From the NCBI GenBank assembly GCA_026413225.1, contig CM048557.1:22484871-22548870 (forward strand): 64,000 nt of DNA, written 5' to 3'. Position numbers and translations under genes: made by a program. The notes under the pieces were generated by a model. It was not told the origin of the DNA. It saw nothing but the letters and a program-made list of their open reading frames with translations, and did no database searches. This document shows, piece after piece, positions 36,601 through 49,866 of the stretch; within the stretch, counting starts at the first letter, position 1; each line of letters starts with the position of its first letter. Origin of the DNA: Otis tarda. Its lineage: Eukaryota > Chordata > Aves > Otidiformes > Otididae.

Positions 36601-39600
36601 GGGAGTTGACTCTGGAATTGCAATCGCAACTTATTCTGTCTCTTCTCCTGGTAGTTAGTCCTGGTAGTTCTTTAGCTTTTTCCTTTTTCTTGTATCTTTT
36701 TCCTGTCTACATTTACTGCACAGTGAGAGCGCCAGGGAAATGAAGAGGGTGCTGCGCACCTCTGCCCATTTCACATTGAGAAAGGAAATGTGTCCCTCTT
36801 CTGTATCCTAAGGCTGTGTCCCAACAGGAAAACCAAAAGCTACGATGGTGGATTTTTCCCCAAAGTGTCTATTTAAATGCACAAGTAAGGTATATATTTA
36901 GTACGTTCTATGCTCTTAGGCATCTTTGAAAAGATCACCCTTTTAATGTAAAGTCAGTATTATTTTTTTTAAAGGAGGTAAATAATGAAGCACCTAAGAA
37001 AACTTAATGCAAGCAGAACTTCTCCCTGCTTGCAAGAACACTGACTTGAGCGGATATCACACAAAGTTCATATTCGCTTCCCTTGTTGTTAGGAGCCTCA
37101 AAGAGGATCTCCGTTGCTTGACAATTCACTTTGCCCTGGGCAGCACCACTCTGCTGTGCTCTGCTCGGTGTATGTTTCAAGGCCTCAGGTCATGAGGATT
37201 TCATTACCGTTCCTGGGCAATTATTGTACCTACAGTTCTCACAAGAAATTTTCCTGTTCTAACTTCACCTCTGCTCTAAAGCCAAGTAAAACTCTTCAAG
37301 TGTTACATTCCCTATCTGGTTTCTGAACCTCTACAAGTCTGTAGTGCAGGTCACTTATTCTGGGTACAGAATTACTCTAACCCTTACCTTTCCTTTCTGT
37401 TTTGCGTGCAGAACAAACTCTATAGTTCTTTGATTTTCCCAAATAGGGGAGTGGATTTATCTCAGCTGTTGTTGGTGAAGACTCATGTTGAGATTAGAGA
37501 GCTCTGCCCTACACTGGGTTGCTTCCACTCTTTCTGTGAATTCTACAGCACGTGTGCCCTGTGTTTAGTGAACACTGCATCCTGTCTGCATTTTTATTAA
37601 GATCTCATGGACTAGTTGTTGCTGAGTCTTGCTAAATAACTCTCTTGCAAGAAGATTCTGCTTGTCCTCAGGTAGCATCATGTAATGCTGAGCTTGTCTT
37701 CTGGCTTCTTTCTTTTCCAGTGGTTAGATCAAGCTGAATTCAGGCCCATTCTGTCATTAGGAACTCCTGTATGGCTTCATCTTTAAACGTCGATCTTTCT
37801 GTTAACATTTTTGTGTGGTTCACCCTGCCCTAATCTCCTCCTGCCCTCTGCGTTTTATCTGTTGCAGGTTTTTCTTTTTCCCCCAAGTCTCGTGTTTGCA
37901 TAGATGCTTTGTTTCAGAGGAGTCCAGGAGGGACGCAGATGTTATGGCTTCATTTTTTATTATTTATTGTACTGTTTGGGCTTTTTTGATCTCTGGAACT
38001 CAAAACAACAATCAAATAAGGATTCTGTTTCATTTTCCTTGGCGCTAGTTTCCCTCTCCTTGGATGGAAGTGGCTGAGGTTGGTTCTCACAGAATCAGTG
38101 ACTGGTAAATCACATGAATCCATCCTCAGTCCAGCTGCATTTATTACCTACTTCTGGTTTTGCTGGATGTCAGTTTCTAAACCCTTCTTCTGCCCTACGT
38201 AGTTTATATTTAGCATTTCAGGCTGCAAGTGTGTCCTGTGGGCCTGGGGGGAAAAGCTTGGGGGTTTCCCCCTTCCCATTTTGCTTATCTCTTGGGCAGG
38301 GCCTGGTTCCCAGTGGTGAGCAGGGAGGGGAGCACGGTCCAGGTCCTTGTCCCCAGCCTGGCCCAGGGAGCAGCCAGGCCCCTCTTTGGGGGTTGCTGTG
38401 CCTGGTGTCCGGCTGCGGCGGGTAAGAGGCATCTTCACGGCAGCCTCGGCAAGTGCTCAGCAGCACTTAGGCACTTCCAAGCTGCGTGAAAATGATTTCA
38501 GGAAGCAGAAACGTATTTTACTTGCCAAGTATTGCATGAAATGTCCAGAAACCAGATCTAGTTAGGAGAAGATGTTCCTTGGGAGGGTAGGAGGAGAAGA
38601 GGAAGATACAGTTGTGTATTTTTTACTGCTTTGAAACCAGCACTTCTCACAGCTTACCATGTGCTTAAATCTGTCTGCTTACTGACTTGTTTATTTCCAT
38701 TTCAAACTTGGATATCATTAACGTAATTTTATGAACATGACTGTATAGAAAAAAAGGTAATAAAACTTGAGGGACCTTATTCTTCAGAGCATTATGTATA
38801 CGGCTTTCTCTGGCAGTTCCTTTTGCAGAGCAGTTTATGTGCAGCTTCAAAGTATTTATCCTGCTTAAGAACAATGTTAAGTATCTTAATTAGCTTGGAA
38901 AATGTTCTGGGTGGTTTTGTTCTTTTGTATATTTTAAAGATATTTTCCATGGTGAGACTTCAAAGTAACGCTTCTACAATTCCCTTGCCTGTGCAAGTGG
39001 GCTGTCATATTCTCCAGAACTGTGTAAGCTACCTGCTGACATTTTTTTTGCTTTCAGGACATCTCATCAGATGAGATGAGGTTTTTGCAGACAGGCCCAC
39101 AAGCCAGATTTGAAAGTGTCGAGAAGGGTTGGTGCCACGTCGCCAGGCCTTTTTATAGGGAGAGGGAGGGAGAAAGACTGAAGGAAGGCGTATATCCTTC
39201 TCTGTTGTGGAACACGCCAGCATGCTGCGTATGCCCCCCTTCTACATGGCCCCAAGAAAAAGCATAACCTGCCCATAGGCTGGGGTGGGCACAGGCAGTA
39301 CAAGCCCCATCCAGAGCTCAGCCGAGGGTGCTGTGCCTGCCCCCCCTCAGTTCTCTGCACCACTTTGTTTCATCTCAGTGCAGCTGCCTTGTTTCTCTTC
39401 ATTAAAATCCATTACTGGAAGAATCTACTGGAACGTCAGGCAGAAACTTCTAGATCTGTAAGTGTGTAGACATCAGAAGCTGTCAGAGGGAGTTCAGCGA
39501 CGTGGAAAGGGGGATCTCTTTGGCCAAAATAGTGAAGTCTTTTCTTTCTCCCCCCACCCCAGTATCTCTTAAGATTCTAATTGTTGTTGCTGCTTGTTAA

Positions 39601-42600
39601 AAGGTATTTTCATTCTGTTGTTCATTGCTCCATCTCACATTTGTTTACTGTTACCGCTGCACCGGTCCCCTGTCTCACCACTGCTGGTGAAAAGCCTTTC
39701 CTTTGCCCTTCAAGCAGAGTGCCTTGAAGTGCAGGCAGTTGTTCGGTGGCCTTAGCTTGCTGAGCCACGGTGCTCTGCTGAAATGAGGGAGCACATTAGC
39801 TATTGTACAGCACAAAAAGGAGAGGTTATTATTGCTTGTATGGGTAATTCTGAAGGCAGTGTGTTCTCTCTTTAGGTGGGGAAAATGCTCTGGTGTCCTC
39901 GCACCAGCTCATGTGGCAGTTTCTGGTGGATCTGAAGGGGATGCTGCCTATTGAACAGCATGTCTCGGAGACGTGGGAAGCTCTGGGCTCTTCTGCTGGG
40001 CTCTGCAAGCTTGGTGATTCAGTGTCAGCCTTCCCCAGGGCGATTTTCCACCTCTGGTCTGTGGGTAGATTTGCTGTTTGGCTGATGTGTTTTTGGTTCT
40101 GTTGGTGGAGAAGTGGTAGTGGGAAAAATGGAAAAGTAGATGTAAGTGGGAGATGTGGCCCTTCAGCACTGTGCAGTCTAAGTGAGCGGAGGGAGAGGGC
40201 TGTTCTGTGACAGGAAAGTATGAGCGAGGAAAGTCTGCAAGCGAATGCATTTTCAGAAGATAATGTTGACCTGTCTTTTCCCTCTTGATTTCATGCTGTA
40301 CCTTAGCTATATGTTCTGTCAGCCCTGGAGAAAACTGCTGCCTTTTCTTGTTTCACATGCTTAGCTAAGGTTACAAACGTTCATTCCTCGCAAGGATGAG
40401 ACTTTTGTCTGTTGTAATTTAAAAACATTTACTGTTACAAATTACAATGCCACCTCCGCTCTGCCGAAGTGTGCTTTAAACGAAGCATGGGTTTGGTTCA
40501 CTGATGGAGAGCTGTCACTGCAGCAGGGGTCCTTAGTGTTAACATAGCGCTTATTCCTACAGGACAGCGTGAACTTCCCACTCTGCACTGTCAGTTCGTA
40601 CAGCACTACATCTTTTGCCATGTTGCATATAAATAGGTATTTTGAAAATGCTTCCTGTACACTGCCAGAGCTCAGGTCGTTCAGTCTGTGTTCTGTTAGG
40701 TGCATACTACCTTCAGTTTTTCCTTGCAAACTAGCGAAAGCCAAATAAATGACAACAGCTTGCTCAGAAGAGACATGTTCAGAGAAGTCCAGAAGGCAAA
40801 GTGGGAGCTCTAAGAGCTTGCACAGAGAAACTGCTTTGCTCTCTGTGAACACTAAGTGATGTGGTGATGGTAGTTCTTCTGGTTTTAGGTACCTTTCCAG
40901 AGGAATTGCATTGAGGGCAGTGGGGCACTGACTAAGGTAAGTTGGAATTTGAGCCCTGTGAAAAATGGCAGGTAAACGGCAAATCAGGTATTGAATCTTG
41001 AAATACAGGACTGTATTTCGCTCAGGACGTTGTGTCTTCATCTGAAATGAAGCCTTGAATATTGTGGAATCTTCTAGAATGGTGGTGCAGCAGTGTTCCT
41101 GATAAAAGTGGGCACTTAACTTGCTGAATTCCTATTTCTACTGTTTGTAGTAGCTTTTTTCCTTCCCTTTCTTCCTCTCTTCACACTGTCACAGGCATAT
41201 CAGGAAACTCATTTACCCTAATCCTGTATTTGACTCGTGAGACTCAATGAGCTAATAGCTTGAGAATAAATTGCCGTAGCAATTGCATTCATAAATATCA
41301 TGAACAGCTTCCTTAAAGTGGTGTTTGATTACTTGAGACAAAGCTTTCAAAACATTAAAACAGCTTAAAAATAATTACTTGGCTAAAGCAATCAAGTTCT
41401 GTAGATACGTTCCATTTTTCATAACGCTGTTTTTTTGCCTCTTCAGAAAATGGACAGGAAGCCTGTATTAAAAAGTAATTAAATCTGCAACCCAAGCAAG
41501 ACACAGAAAATTCAAAATTTAATGCTAATGCAGTTTTTTCATTTTGCAGATGACTGTTGCCCACTCCCATGCACGCAAGTATGCACATCATTAGCATTGA
41601 CAAAGAGCTGACTGTTAACTTTGAAATTCTTGGTTTCCAGGAGTTTATCTCACAATCTCATTATGTAAATATGTTTGTTTTTTTTAACTTGAGCAGTTGC
41701 CATGAGAGTAAGTGTCTGTCTAGAGCACTGCATGGGATGCATCCTGCAAAAGCTAGGCAGAACTATCTGTTCTGTTGAAAGAGAGTCATGTTGCTTTGAT
41801 TTATAATTAATCTTTAAGACGCTGAAGCATCTTGACAGTATAAAACAAACAAATCTGACTGACAGTGATATTTGCCAGATGAGACAGTGTCCCGCATTGC
41901 ATTGTATGCATCACACTGAGGCTCGGTGGATTACTGCTGTGTAATTGCTGGCTTTCCTAAAGAAAAGGTGTGGTTGTGTGAGGCTCTGCTTCTCTTGAAA
42001 ATGTGTTGAAAGGAATATGCTTTAAGAGCACGCACTTCTGGCTAACTGGTTAAAAAAAAAAGTTGTTTTAGATCCCTAATTTTGTCTAGCACAACACAGG
42101 ATGTATTTGTTGGGAGGGGTGATATTTGACAAAACCTTATTCCCATTGCTTCTGGAGGCCTGATGTATTTGTTGTTGATGGCATGTCTGATCCAACATGA
42201 GGGGAAGGAGAAGATCCTGTGGAGCACCCCACTGCCTGAAGCTCTTCTGGCTGGAGGGCAGCTCTGGGAGTTCCCACGTCAGGTAGTTTACCTACCAAAA
42301 AAGTAGAAGAGAAGCCTCATTAAAGTCTACTTGGTGGGTGGTAGTCATGTATTGGCAGGAGCTGGTGGGGAGAGGTGATGGGCATGGGAGGATTTATTTG
42401 TGCTGGGAGAACAGTGTACTTCTGTGAAGCTGCAGTGTGTGGTACATGGTGCCAAAATGACTTTTTGAGAACACTGTCAAATGCTTTTGGAAATAATGAA
42501 CGCAAAATTGTCCCATCCTTCTGTGAAAATAAATTCCTTCTAGCTTTTCTTGATGGGGAAGGGATGAATAGGCAGATGGTTCAAGATCATACTTCAAGGC

Positions 42601-45600
42601 ACATTAGTTAATGTGTCTTTAACCTTAAAAGGTTGTTAGTGGTAGTCCATGAATTCTGACTTTGAAGCTTGCAATGCGTGATGTGTTGTTTACTAGTCTT
42701 GTCCTTTTTAAAACAAAACAACACACCCTTTGGTGGGATTGCTGCTCAGGATGGGAGGTGAGGTTCACCTGTTAAATAGAGAATTTTATGTTTGGCAAAG
42801 AACTTCCTTCTGCAGGTCTGTGTTATGCCAAGAACATGGACAATGGTGCTTCTTAGCACTACTAGATTTGTAGTTTGATTGTCGCAGAATATTTAATAAG
42901 ATGTATATATAGCTAGAGGTGAGTGTTCGTTTTTTTAAAAAAAAATACGGAGATCTGTTCACTTTCATGTAACTTTAAGCTTAGAGTGAAATGCAGTAAC
43001 TTGATGATTGCTCAATATAATCTCTGCAGTGTCTTTATGGCACAGTTTGGTTCAAACACTATTCTGCTAGTCCGAATCCTACAGTGCATCCTTCCACTAA
43101 TGCTTCACCTTCCTTCATCCTCGCACCAGCAAGGTAAATGAGTTGCGTTTTGTTGTCCTGCCTGTGCAGCCAGGTACTGATGAAGATAATGCTTCGTTCT
43201 GAAGAAGTGAGCCATCACAGGCATCTCACCAACTGCCGTCTCACTGTCAGGAGAGGCTTGCTAACTACAGCGTGAGTGTCCAGTGGTAACGCCTTCCATC
43301 TTCTGCAACAAGCACGACCTTTGCATTCCAGGGATCAGCAGATCCAGAGCGTCTTTGCTGCTGGTGGTTTCGTTTTCTGTTATCTGGTTCATGCATATGC
43401 CACTCACCACTGTGGGTTTTAACATTCAAAATATTTTCTTCCTCCTGGTCCAATACAGAAATTGCTTTGAAAGCTGAACTAATGTTTGGAATACTTCCCA
43501 TATTTTGCCCCAGAGCTGCAGATATGCCTGTTTCATCGTATTTTTGTGACTTGGAAATGGGCTACTTCAGACAGTTTCCTGTATAAAAATTGAGTTAGAT
43601 CTTTCTCAAGATGAACCTTTAAAATTAGCAACTTCACACTTCAATGTCAGAGTTGTGTATAATTCGCTAAGATGGCGACCACATGGCCTCTGTCACGGAA
43701 GAGTGAAATGTCTTGAGTTGTTATTGAGTACATTTGTTTCTGTTTCAACAGCTTTTGTGCTCCACTAGTACAGATAAAGTCGTCGGTTCTGGGCTACGTT
43801 GTGGCTGAGCTTTTCTGGTGTATTACAGTCATTGTGTGGGGAAGCATCAGCCTTTCATGTATTTGTGCCATGCCAGCGTTATGCTAGATATATTTGTTGT
43901 TTCTGTTTTGCTATTAATGGTATCATACAAATGCTGAGTTTGGTTTGTGTTTAAAATTATTAGAGCAAAGGGAAGATCATTCTTCTCTGGGTTAGGTATA
44001 GAAAGCTCTCTAATAATATGTTTGATTTCCTAGCAGAATAACTTACCATCGCGTCTCTCACTCCAGAGGATAATGTTTTCCCTTCTAATTACTATAATTA
44101 GATGCATTCAGAGCATTCTGTTTCTATTAACATGTAATCATGTGATTGATTCTTGCATGCCAAGTAGATACTTTTCAAAGGAAATACGTATTTTACATGA
44201 GTTTTCAAGCCAGTTATGTAAATCGAGTGCTTATGAGAGGCACTGTGACATGCAGCTTGAATGCTGGTCTTTCAAATTTCTGTCCTCTGCAGTTCCCCCT
44301 TGTGTACCTCCATAGCTTTCTGCTACTTTAATTGTTGATTCCCCTACCACGATGCTTAGTTAGATGTTCAAAGCACTGGCTATTTAGCTTGCCAAGAGAT
44401 GTTTCTGTATCATGTGGATTTTTTTATTGATGAGGATTTAGTGGGAGGCTGACCTGCCTTTCTGAATGGATCACTTGTGTAAAGGAAAGCTGCTGACCAA
44501 GGATATTTTTTGACATTGTTAATGATCCAGAGAATGTACTTGCAAATATTTCCTTTTCAGTCTTTTTTCTTTTTTTTGGCATCTCATCAGGTTAACATTC
44601 AGCTTATTGTGTCTGCATCCTTTGACACTATGAATTCTTTGCATACTTCGGGATAACTGTGCAAACCCTGTGGCTCTGATTATTTCTGTACCCTCTGTTT
44701 CTTTTGTTCCATGATGGAAGGGGATAATATTGCCTCTAAACTTTGGTAGAATTTCTAAAAGTAGCCAGTAACTGTAAAAATAAGCAAACCTAAAACACCC
44801 ATACAGACAAACCCCCTGGTTTTCAGCCCCAAAGAATTAAATTGTATGCCCATGGATAAGGCATGGATGATTGATACTGTCTTCCTTCAAACTGCCTTGT
44901 CCTAGAGTATAGGATTGGTGTGAGATCATGATATCAAAATCATTAATTCCAGGGATGTGTGCTGTTGTATCAGCTGGTGGTACAGATCTGTCCAATGTTT
45001 TTGTTAGCCACGACACTGGGTTTGTCAGCTGAAAGAGGACAGATGATACCTATCCAGCACAAAGTCTTCATTCGCTTGTTTTTAATAAATTTCTTTTCCC
45101 AGACTAGCACTCTGCATAATGTGGCCCAGGTATTTTTGATTTTGGATTACAGTCTATGGCCCCAGGACTTCTGCTGGGGATGCAGTGGCTGGACAGAATG
45201 CACCTAATTAGGAAGGGTATTGAAGCCCCATAGGTGAGCACATATTCACTGCATGCTTCATTTACTACTATCCTGAGTTGAACTGGACCTTCTCAGCTAA
45301 AAGCAGGAGCTCTCTTAATCTTCAGTGATGTAAAGCAGGATGTTTTGATGTCATTTCTTTATCCTGAAGTCTCCAATCCGTTGTGGCTTCAGAATTTATT
45401 GTGGTTTGTGGTAGAGGCCAATTGCAAAGTAAATGAGAGTATCCCAGCTGCCTCTGCCAGCCCATTGCTGCCTTGACAGACTCGGGAGCAGGGTGTCGGT
45501 GATAAGTCTTGTGATCTTAATCTGCTGTTGTATTGATATCGTAACGATTCCAATGATTCCTCTGTAATAGAGCCTCTTCCTAGGGAATGATCATTCACTA

Positions 45601-47496
45601 GTGTTGGTGGAGCTTAGCTTTATGAATGCGTTCTCCAGGGAAGGAAGGGAGCCTGCTGGAGGGAGTTTGACATTTGGTCACACATTTGACAGTGCAACTC
45701 AGAGTGCTTGCTTGCTGAATATGTGGAGATATTTCTCGCTTTTTGAACTCCTCAGTGTTAATAAGAGGATCTGCACTTTGGCAACTGATTTTACAAGTCA
45801 AAGATGATGTGGTTTTTATTTTTAAAAATACTTCCTGCTATTGTATCTGGAGTATAAATATAGGGACAAACTGTCTGTAGGCTTTCTGGCATACTCTACT
45901 TGTCATCAGAGATCATAAAGGTAAAGATCAAAGAAAGCATCCTTGCCACTTAGGTCATCCTTGTCAAAGAACTGAGAGGCTGAATGCAGTTCCTTGATCA
46001 TCTGTGATCCTACTGTGTGACTTACAGCAAGTTTCTAATCTACCTCGAGTTTTTTTTTTTCTCCCAATTTTTAAAATAGCAAAGCTTCCTCATTTCCCAA
46101 AGATGTGATTGAAGATTATATAAACTACTTGTTGATTGCTTCCTTAGGTAATAAGAGTCACAGAAGTTGGGGAAAAAAATTAACATTATACTAAGACATT
46201 GAAAAGAGTGTCTCCTGGGACTGACTCATGCTGGCTTGGTGTTATTCTCTGTTTGTTGAAGGTGGGATGCTCTAGACACACCAGATTTAGTAGTGTCTTT
46301 TTGTCCTTGTGCTGCTGTGTTTGTTCAATATTTATCCAGTGATGGAAGACAGCAAAAGCAAAGCACAGCCTTTGCCCGCTCCACCAGGCAGATACCAGCA
46401 AAGCACAGACCTGCCAACCCACCAACGACTTTTCTAAGAAAAGTTTGAAAAGAGGCAAATGGGAACTGTGTTTCTGAAAGCAACGTGTGCATTCATGGCT
46501 CTTAAACAAGTGGGTGGGGAAGCATACAAGTACCATGGCACAAACTGCAGCCTGTGCTGCTGCCCAGCTGTGCACAGCCGTGGGAAGCCCTTGTGCTGCT
46601 GCAGGAAGAGAAGCCCTTCTGGTTTATCCCGCTGCAAAATTCAGCTGTTACCTCTGCAGCGTTCTGGTGTTTGATCTCCCTCTCTTTAGGAGGAGAGATT
46701 CACTCTCAAAGCTGATAGATGTTTTTGTAATGCCTGTCTTCAGTAGACACTCACTTCATCTTTGGAAGACTATGGCTGTGGTAATGTTTTACAGGAATAT
46801 AACATCTGCATGCTCTAAATAAGAGGAGGTGAGTTTTGGAGTTTAACATAGCTATTTTTGCTGCTCTCCAAATTTCCAGAGGAGAATGATAGGAGATAAA
46901 TGTGCACTGTAATCATCTGATCATAGGCACTTAACAGAGGCATTATTTGATTTACAGTGTTTTCAAAAGGCTGCATAAATTGTTTTTGATTGTCACAATG
47001 ATATGTTAGTAGAAAAGAGTTTTGTTCCTTGCAATCCTCGGATTGTCTTATGCTGAATATCTTTTAATGCTTGTTACCATCATGGCTTATTTACTTCTGA
47101 CAGCATATGTATAAAAATAAGTTCATCTCTCTTCTTAAGGGCTCTTATATGTTTTAAGGGAGGAGGAGAAGCATTTATATAATTTTAAGCCTGACAGCGT
47201 AGCTATAATTTCAGGTAATTAAAAATACGAAAAAAAACCAAACAAACAAAACAACAAAGCTCTGTTGTAAGTAGTCAGTCAATTGAATGCTGACAGAGGC
47301 AATATCTCCACATCATGGTGTTTAGGTAATGTTATTTGCACTTCCGTGTCGTATCCAGAAATTACAGTAGGTTACCTGTTTGCTGAAGGATTATATCTGT
47401 CTGCTTTTAGCAGGGTGTTTTGTATTATCTACACAAGCTGCAAAGCACAGAAGTGCTATCTAAACAGAGCAAGACTTGCAGGAAATGGGGGGAAAA

Positions 47497-47499
<3 letters not shown>

Positions 47500-47527
<28 letters not shown>
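47500..47527. repeat. Poly-T tract (28 T)
   Basis: This is the longest homopolymer in the window: 28 consecutive T on the + strand, followed by CTTCTTTTTAAG. It generates a spurious poly-Phe open frame. Its length is likely to vary between individuals and assemblies. Confidence 0.95.
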
Positions 47528-48852
47528 CTTCTTTTTAAGTGAATCAAGTAATACCTTGCATTGAGATGGGAATGGGTTTGTGCCAGTGGTCTTAAAGATG
47601 GCCTTCAGATGAATTTCAGTGGACTAACCATCTGAGCATTACTGTCTTGTCTTTTAGTATCCAGCAGGGCAGAAACATCCTGTCACAGGTTCATTTGAAA
47701 ACAGTGTTGAGGAAGAAGCTGGGAATCCATTTCTCCTTTGGATGTCCCCTTGGAAAGGTTAGCAGTTAATTCATACAGTTCCCCAGAGCACCTGCAACAA
47801 AGTGTTTTGGAACAGGGTGTTCTTGATTGGATCCTGCTGTATGTTTTGCAGTTTGATTCAAATTGTGCTGCTTCTAGCAGATTATTTCACTAGGAGTTTC
47901 TGTATGTAGAGTTTCCGAAAAGAAATCAAAACTTTGTTATCCAAAATGATAGCAGAACTGCTGTCTGACCTCTTCACAGGTGAAATGGGCATCTTTCTGT
48001 GCCTGGAAAATGCTTGTTATCACTCAGCAATTTGAAGTGCAATGAAAAAATGTAGTTCCCCTTCTGATCAATACAGTTTCATTCCAGCCTTTTTATCTTT
48101 GTTTTTTAGCATTACTCTTTTATCTCGTTAATCCTCTTGAGCAGTGAGAAGACAGTTTAATACAGAAGACCCATTTCACCTCTCAATTCCTAGAAGCTAA
48201 CACTAGAGTTATATGAAAAAAAAAAATAATATGAGGACAAGAGGATATTTGCAAAATAAGCATTTACATTCTGATCTCAAAATACCTACTTTGATCTCTA
48301 AATCTCTCTAGCAAATGTTTTTTTATTCTTATCTAGCAAAATATGAGAACATATACTGACTTCTCTCTTTTCATGTTTTTTTTTTTTTTTTATTTGAATC
48401 AGTCCAGCAGTTGGTAAATAAAAGTATCAAAATATCAGAACATGCTTAAGTCACTCTTTTGCTTCTGCTGTGCAAGTAAATAATGATGAAGGGAAGTGTA
48501 AAAGTTGTCTCTTATTCTTTGGAATATTTTTTTTTTTTTTTGGCTTACAAGGGTAAGAAATTCATCAATTTATGTCTCTGGAGAGACATAAAGGGCTTAG
48601 CTAGCCTTTTCCTAGCCTTGGCATTTACTTCTAATGAGTCTAGGTATGTTATCCTCTGCTTCCAATGAACTCTTTCTGATTTTTATGTTGTGGTTTGGTT
48701 TTGTTTTGTTTTTAATTTAACTTGGCCTCTATTAGGCAGATTTTAGCTCTTTGAAACACTGCCTTTATTGATCAAATATACTCATCAGGAAGAGAAAAAT
48801 AACTATTAGCTAAAACAATGCAATTAGTTAAGAGTGTTTTCACAGTGTTCTT

Positions 48853-48893
48853 ATCATAGAATGGTTTGGGTTGGAAGGGGTCTTAAAGATGAT
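48853..48893 (-). mobile_element. CR1 LINE, terminal 3' piece, separated from its body by an LTR insertion
   Basis: ATCATAGAATGGTTTGGGTT followed by GGAAGGGGTCTTAAAG is the reverse complement of the extreme CR1 3' end. The match breaks off at 48893, where the LTR begins, and resumes at 50049 with ATGATCTAGTACCAAACCCC, which is the next part of the same CR1 consensus. The bases 48889-48893 (ATGAT) are one copy of the target-site duplication. Confidence 0.93.
48889..48893. repeat. Left 5-bp target-site duplication of the nested LTR (ATGAT)
   Basis: ATGAT immediately precedes the LTR terminal TG at 48894 and is repeated exactly at 50049-50053, right after the terminal CA. Removing the LTR and one copy restores a continuous CR1 sequence. 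Confidence 0.93.
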
Positions 48894-49022
48894 TGCTCTG
48901 GTTTTGTTTAGGGGGGGGGGGGCCTAAGGTGGTAGCTTCTGTGGGAAACTGCTAGAAGTCGCTCCCCTTTGTTCAGTGGACTCGGCGGGCCTGGGGCAGA
49001 CCCGCTGCTGGCCAAGGCCGAG

Positions 49023-49075
49023 CCAATTGGTAGCAGAATGTTCCGTGATAACGCCTCTTTGATAATGTATTTAAG
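49023..49075 (+). promoter_or_regulatory. LTR U3 core promoter motifs (CCAAT/ATTGG box and TATA-like box)
   Basis: A palindromic CCAATTGG lies at 49023-49030 and TATTTAAG at 49068-49075, with about 38 bases between them, as expected for a retroviral U3 promoter in LTR sense. In the second LTR the inverted CCAAT (ATTGG in LTR sense, 58703-58707) and the TATTTAAG (58658-58665) are both kept, while the forward CCAAT half is lost. Whether either still drives transcription cannot be judged from sequence. Confidence 0.6.
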
Positions 49076-49405
49076 AAAATACAGAAAACAGAAAAAAAAA
49101 AAAAGAGAAGATGTGAAGGAGCTGAAGTGAAGGAGTGAAGGGGCAGAGAGGGGGAGGCACAGGCCTCATGGGCCTTGCAGGCCTCACCCTCTGGCCTCTC
49201 GCCAGCTGGCTGACTGGGCCCAACTCGGCCCAGCCTGGCTGCAGGAAGTGGAGAGGAGATGAGATGTGAATGAGATGTGAAAAGATTCTGAGAGGTGTCT
49301 GCCAGCCTGTTGTGAAGAATTTCTCTTGTGAGAGGAACGGCTGCAGACGCCAAGGTCAGTTCAGAAGGAGGGGGAGGAGTAATGCGGCTCCTGGCCAAGA
49401 TTCCC

Positions 49406-49527
49406 CTGCAGCCTGTGGTGATGACCATGGTGGAGCAGGTTGTCCCCCTGCAGCCCATGGAGGCCCACGGGGGAGCAGAGATCCACCTGCAGCCCATGGA
49501 GGACCCCACACCAGGGGAGGTGGATGC
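49406..49527 (+). repeat. Internal tandem repeat of the LTR (about 40-bp units)
   Basis: Three units start with CTGCAGCC at 49406, 49448 and 49487 (spacings 42 and 39 bases). Each continues with a CATGG or GATGACCATGG core and a GGGAG/GGAGCAG block. A further degenerate unit follows after 49527. The second LTR has CTGCAG at 58268, 58307 and 58349, i.e. the same spacings in mirrored order, so the repeat was present in the ancestral LTR. Confidence 0.85.
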
Positions 49528-49866
49528 CTGAAGGCGGCTGTGGCCCGTGGAGGGCCCGCTGGGACAGCCGTTCTGGAGAGACTGCACTCTGTGGAAGAGA
49601 TGACCCACGCCGGAGCAGTTTCACAGCCTGTGGCCCATTTGAGGGACCCCATAATGGAGCAGGGGAGGAATGTGAGGAGTTCTTCCCCTGACAATGAAGC
49701 CGCGACATAAAACAACGCTTGATGAACTGACCGCAACCCCCATTCCCTCTTCCCCCCTGTGCCGCTCGGAAAGGGAAGGTAATAGAGATAATGTTAAGCC
49801 CAGGGAGAGGGAGGGGTGGACGGAGATTTGTCTTATTCTCTGTCTCATTCTCCTGCTAGTTTTAGA

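Noticed and set aside
38085-38115. TCTCACAGAATCAGTGACTGG considered as a CR1 3' terminus
   Set aside because: Only about a dozen bases resemble a CR1 end and no CR1 body follows on either side.
38148-38466. GC-rich block with several overlapping open frames, considered as an exon or CpG island
   Set aside because: Frames are open on both strands and Gly/Pro-rich without a domain. CpGs are few, and no convincing splice-site pair frames a conserved peptide.
47283-47564. Open frame with a long Phe run
   Set aside because: It is produced by the 28-T homopolymer and has no recognisable domain.
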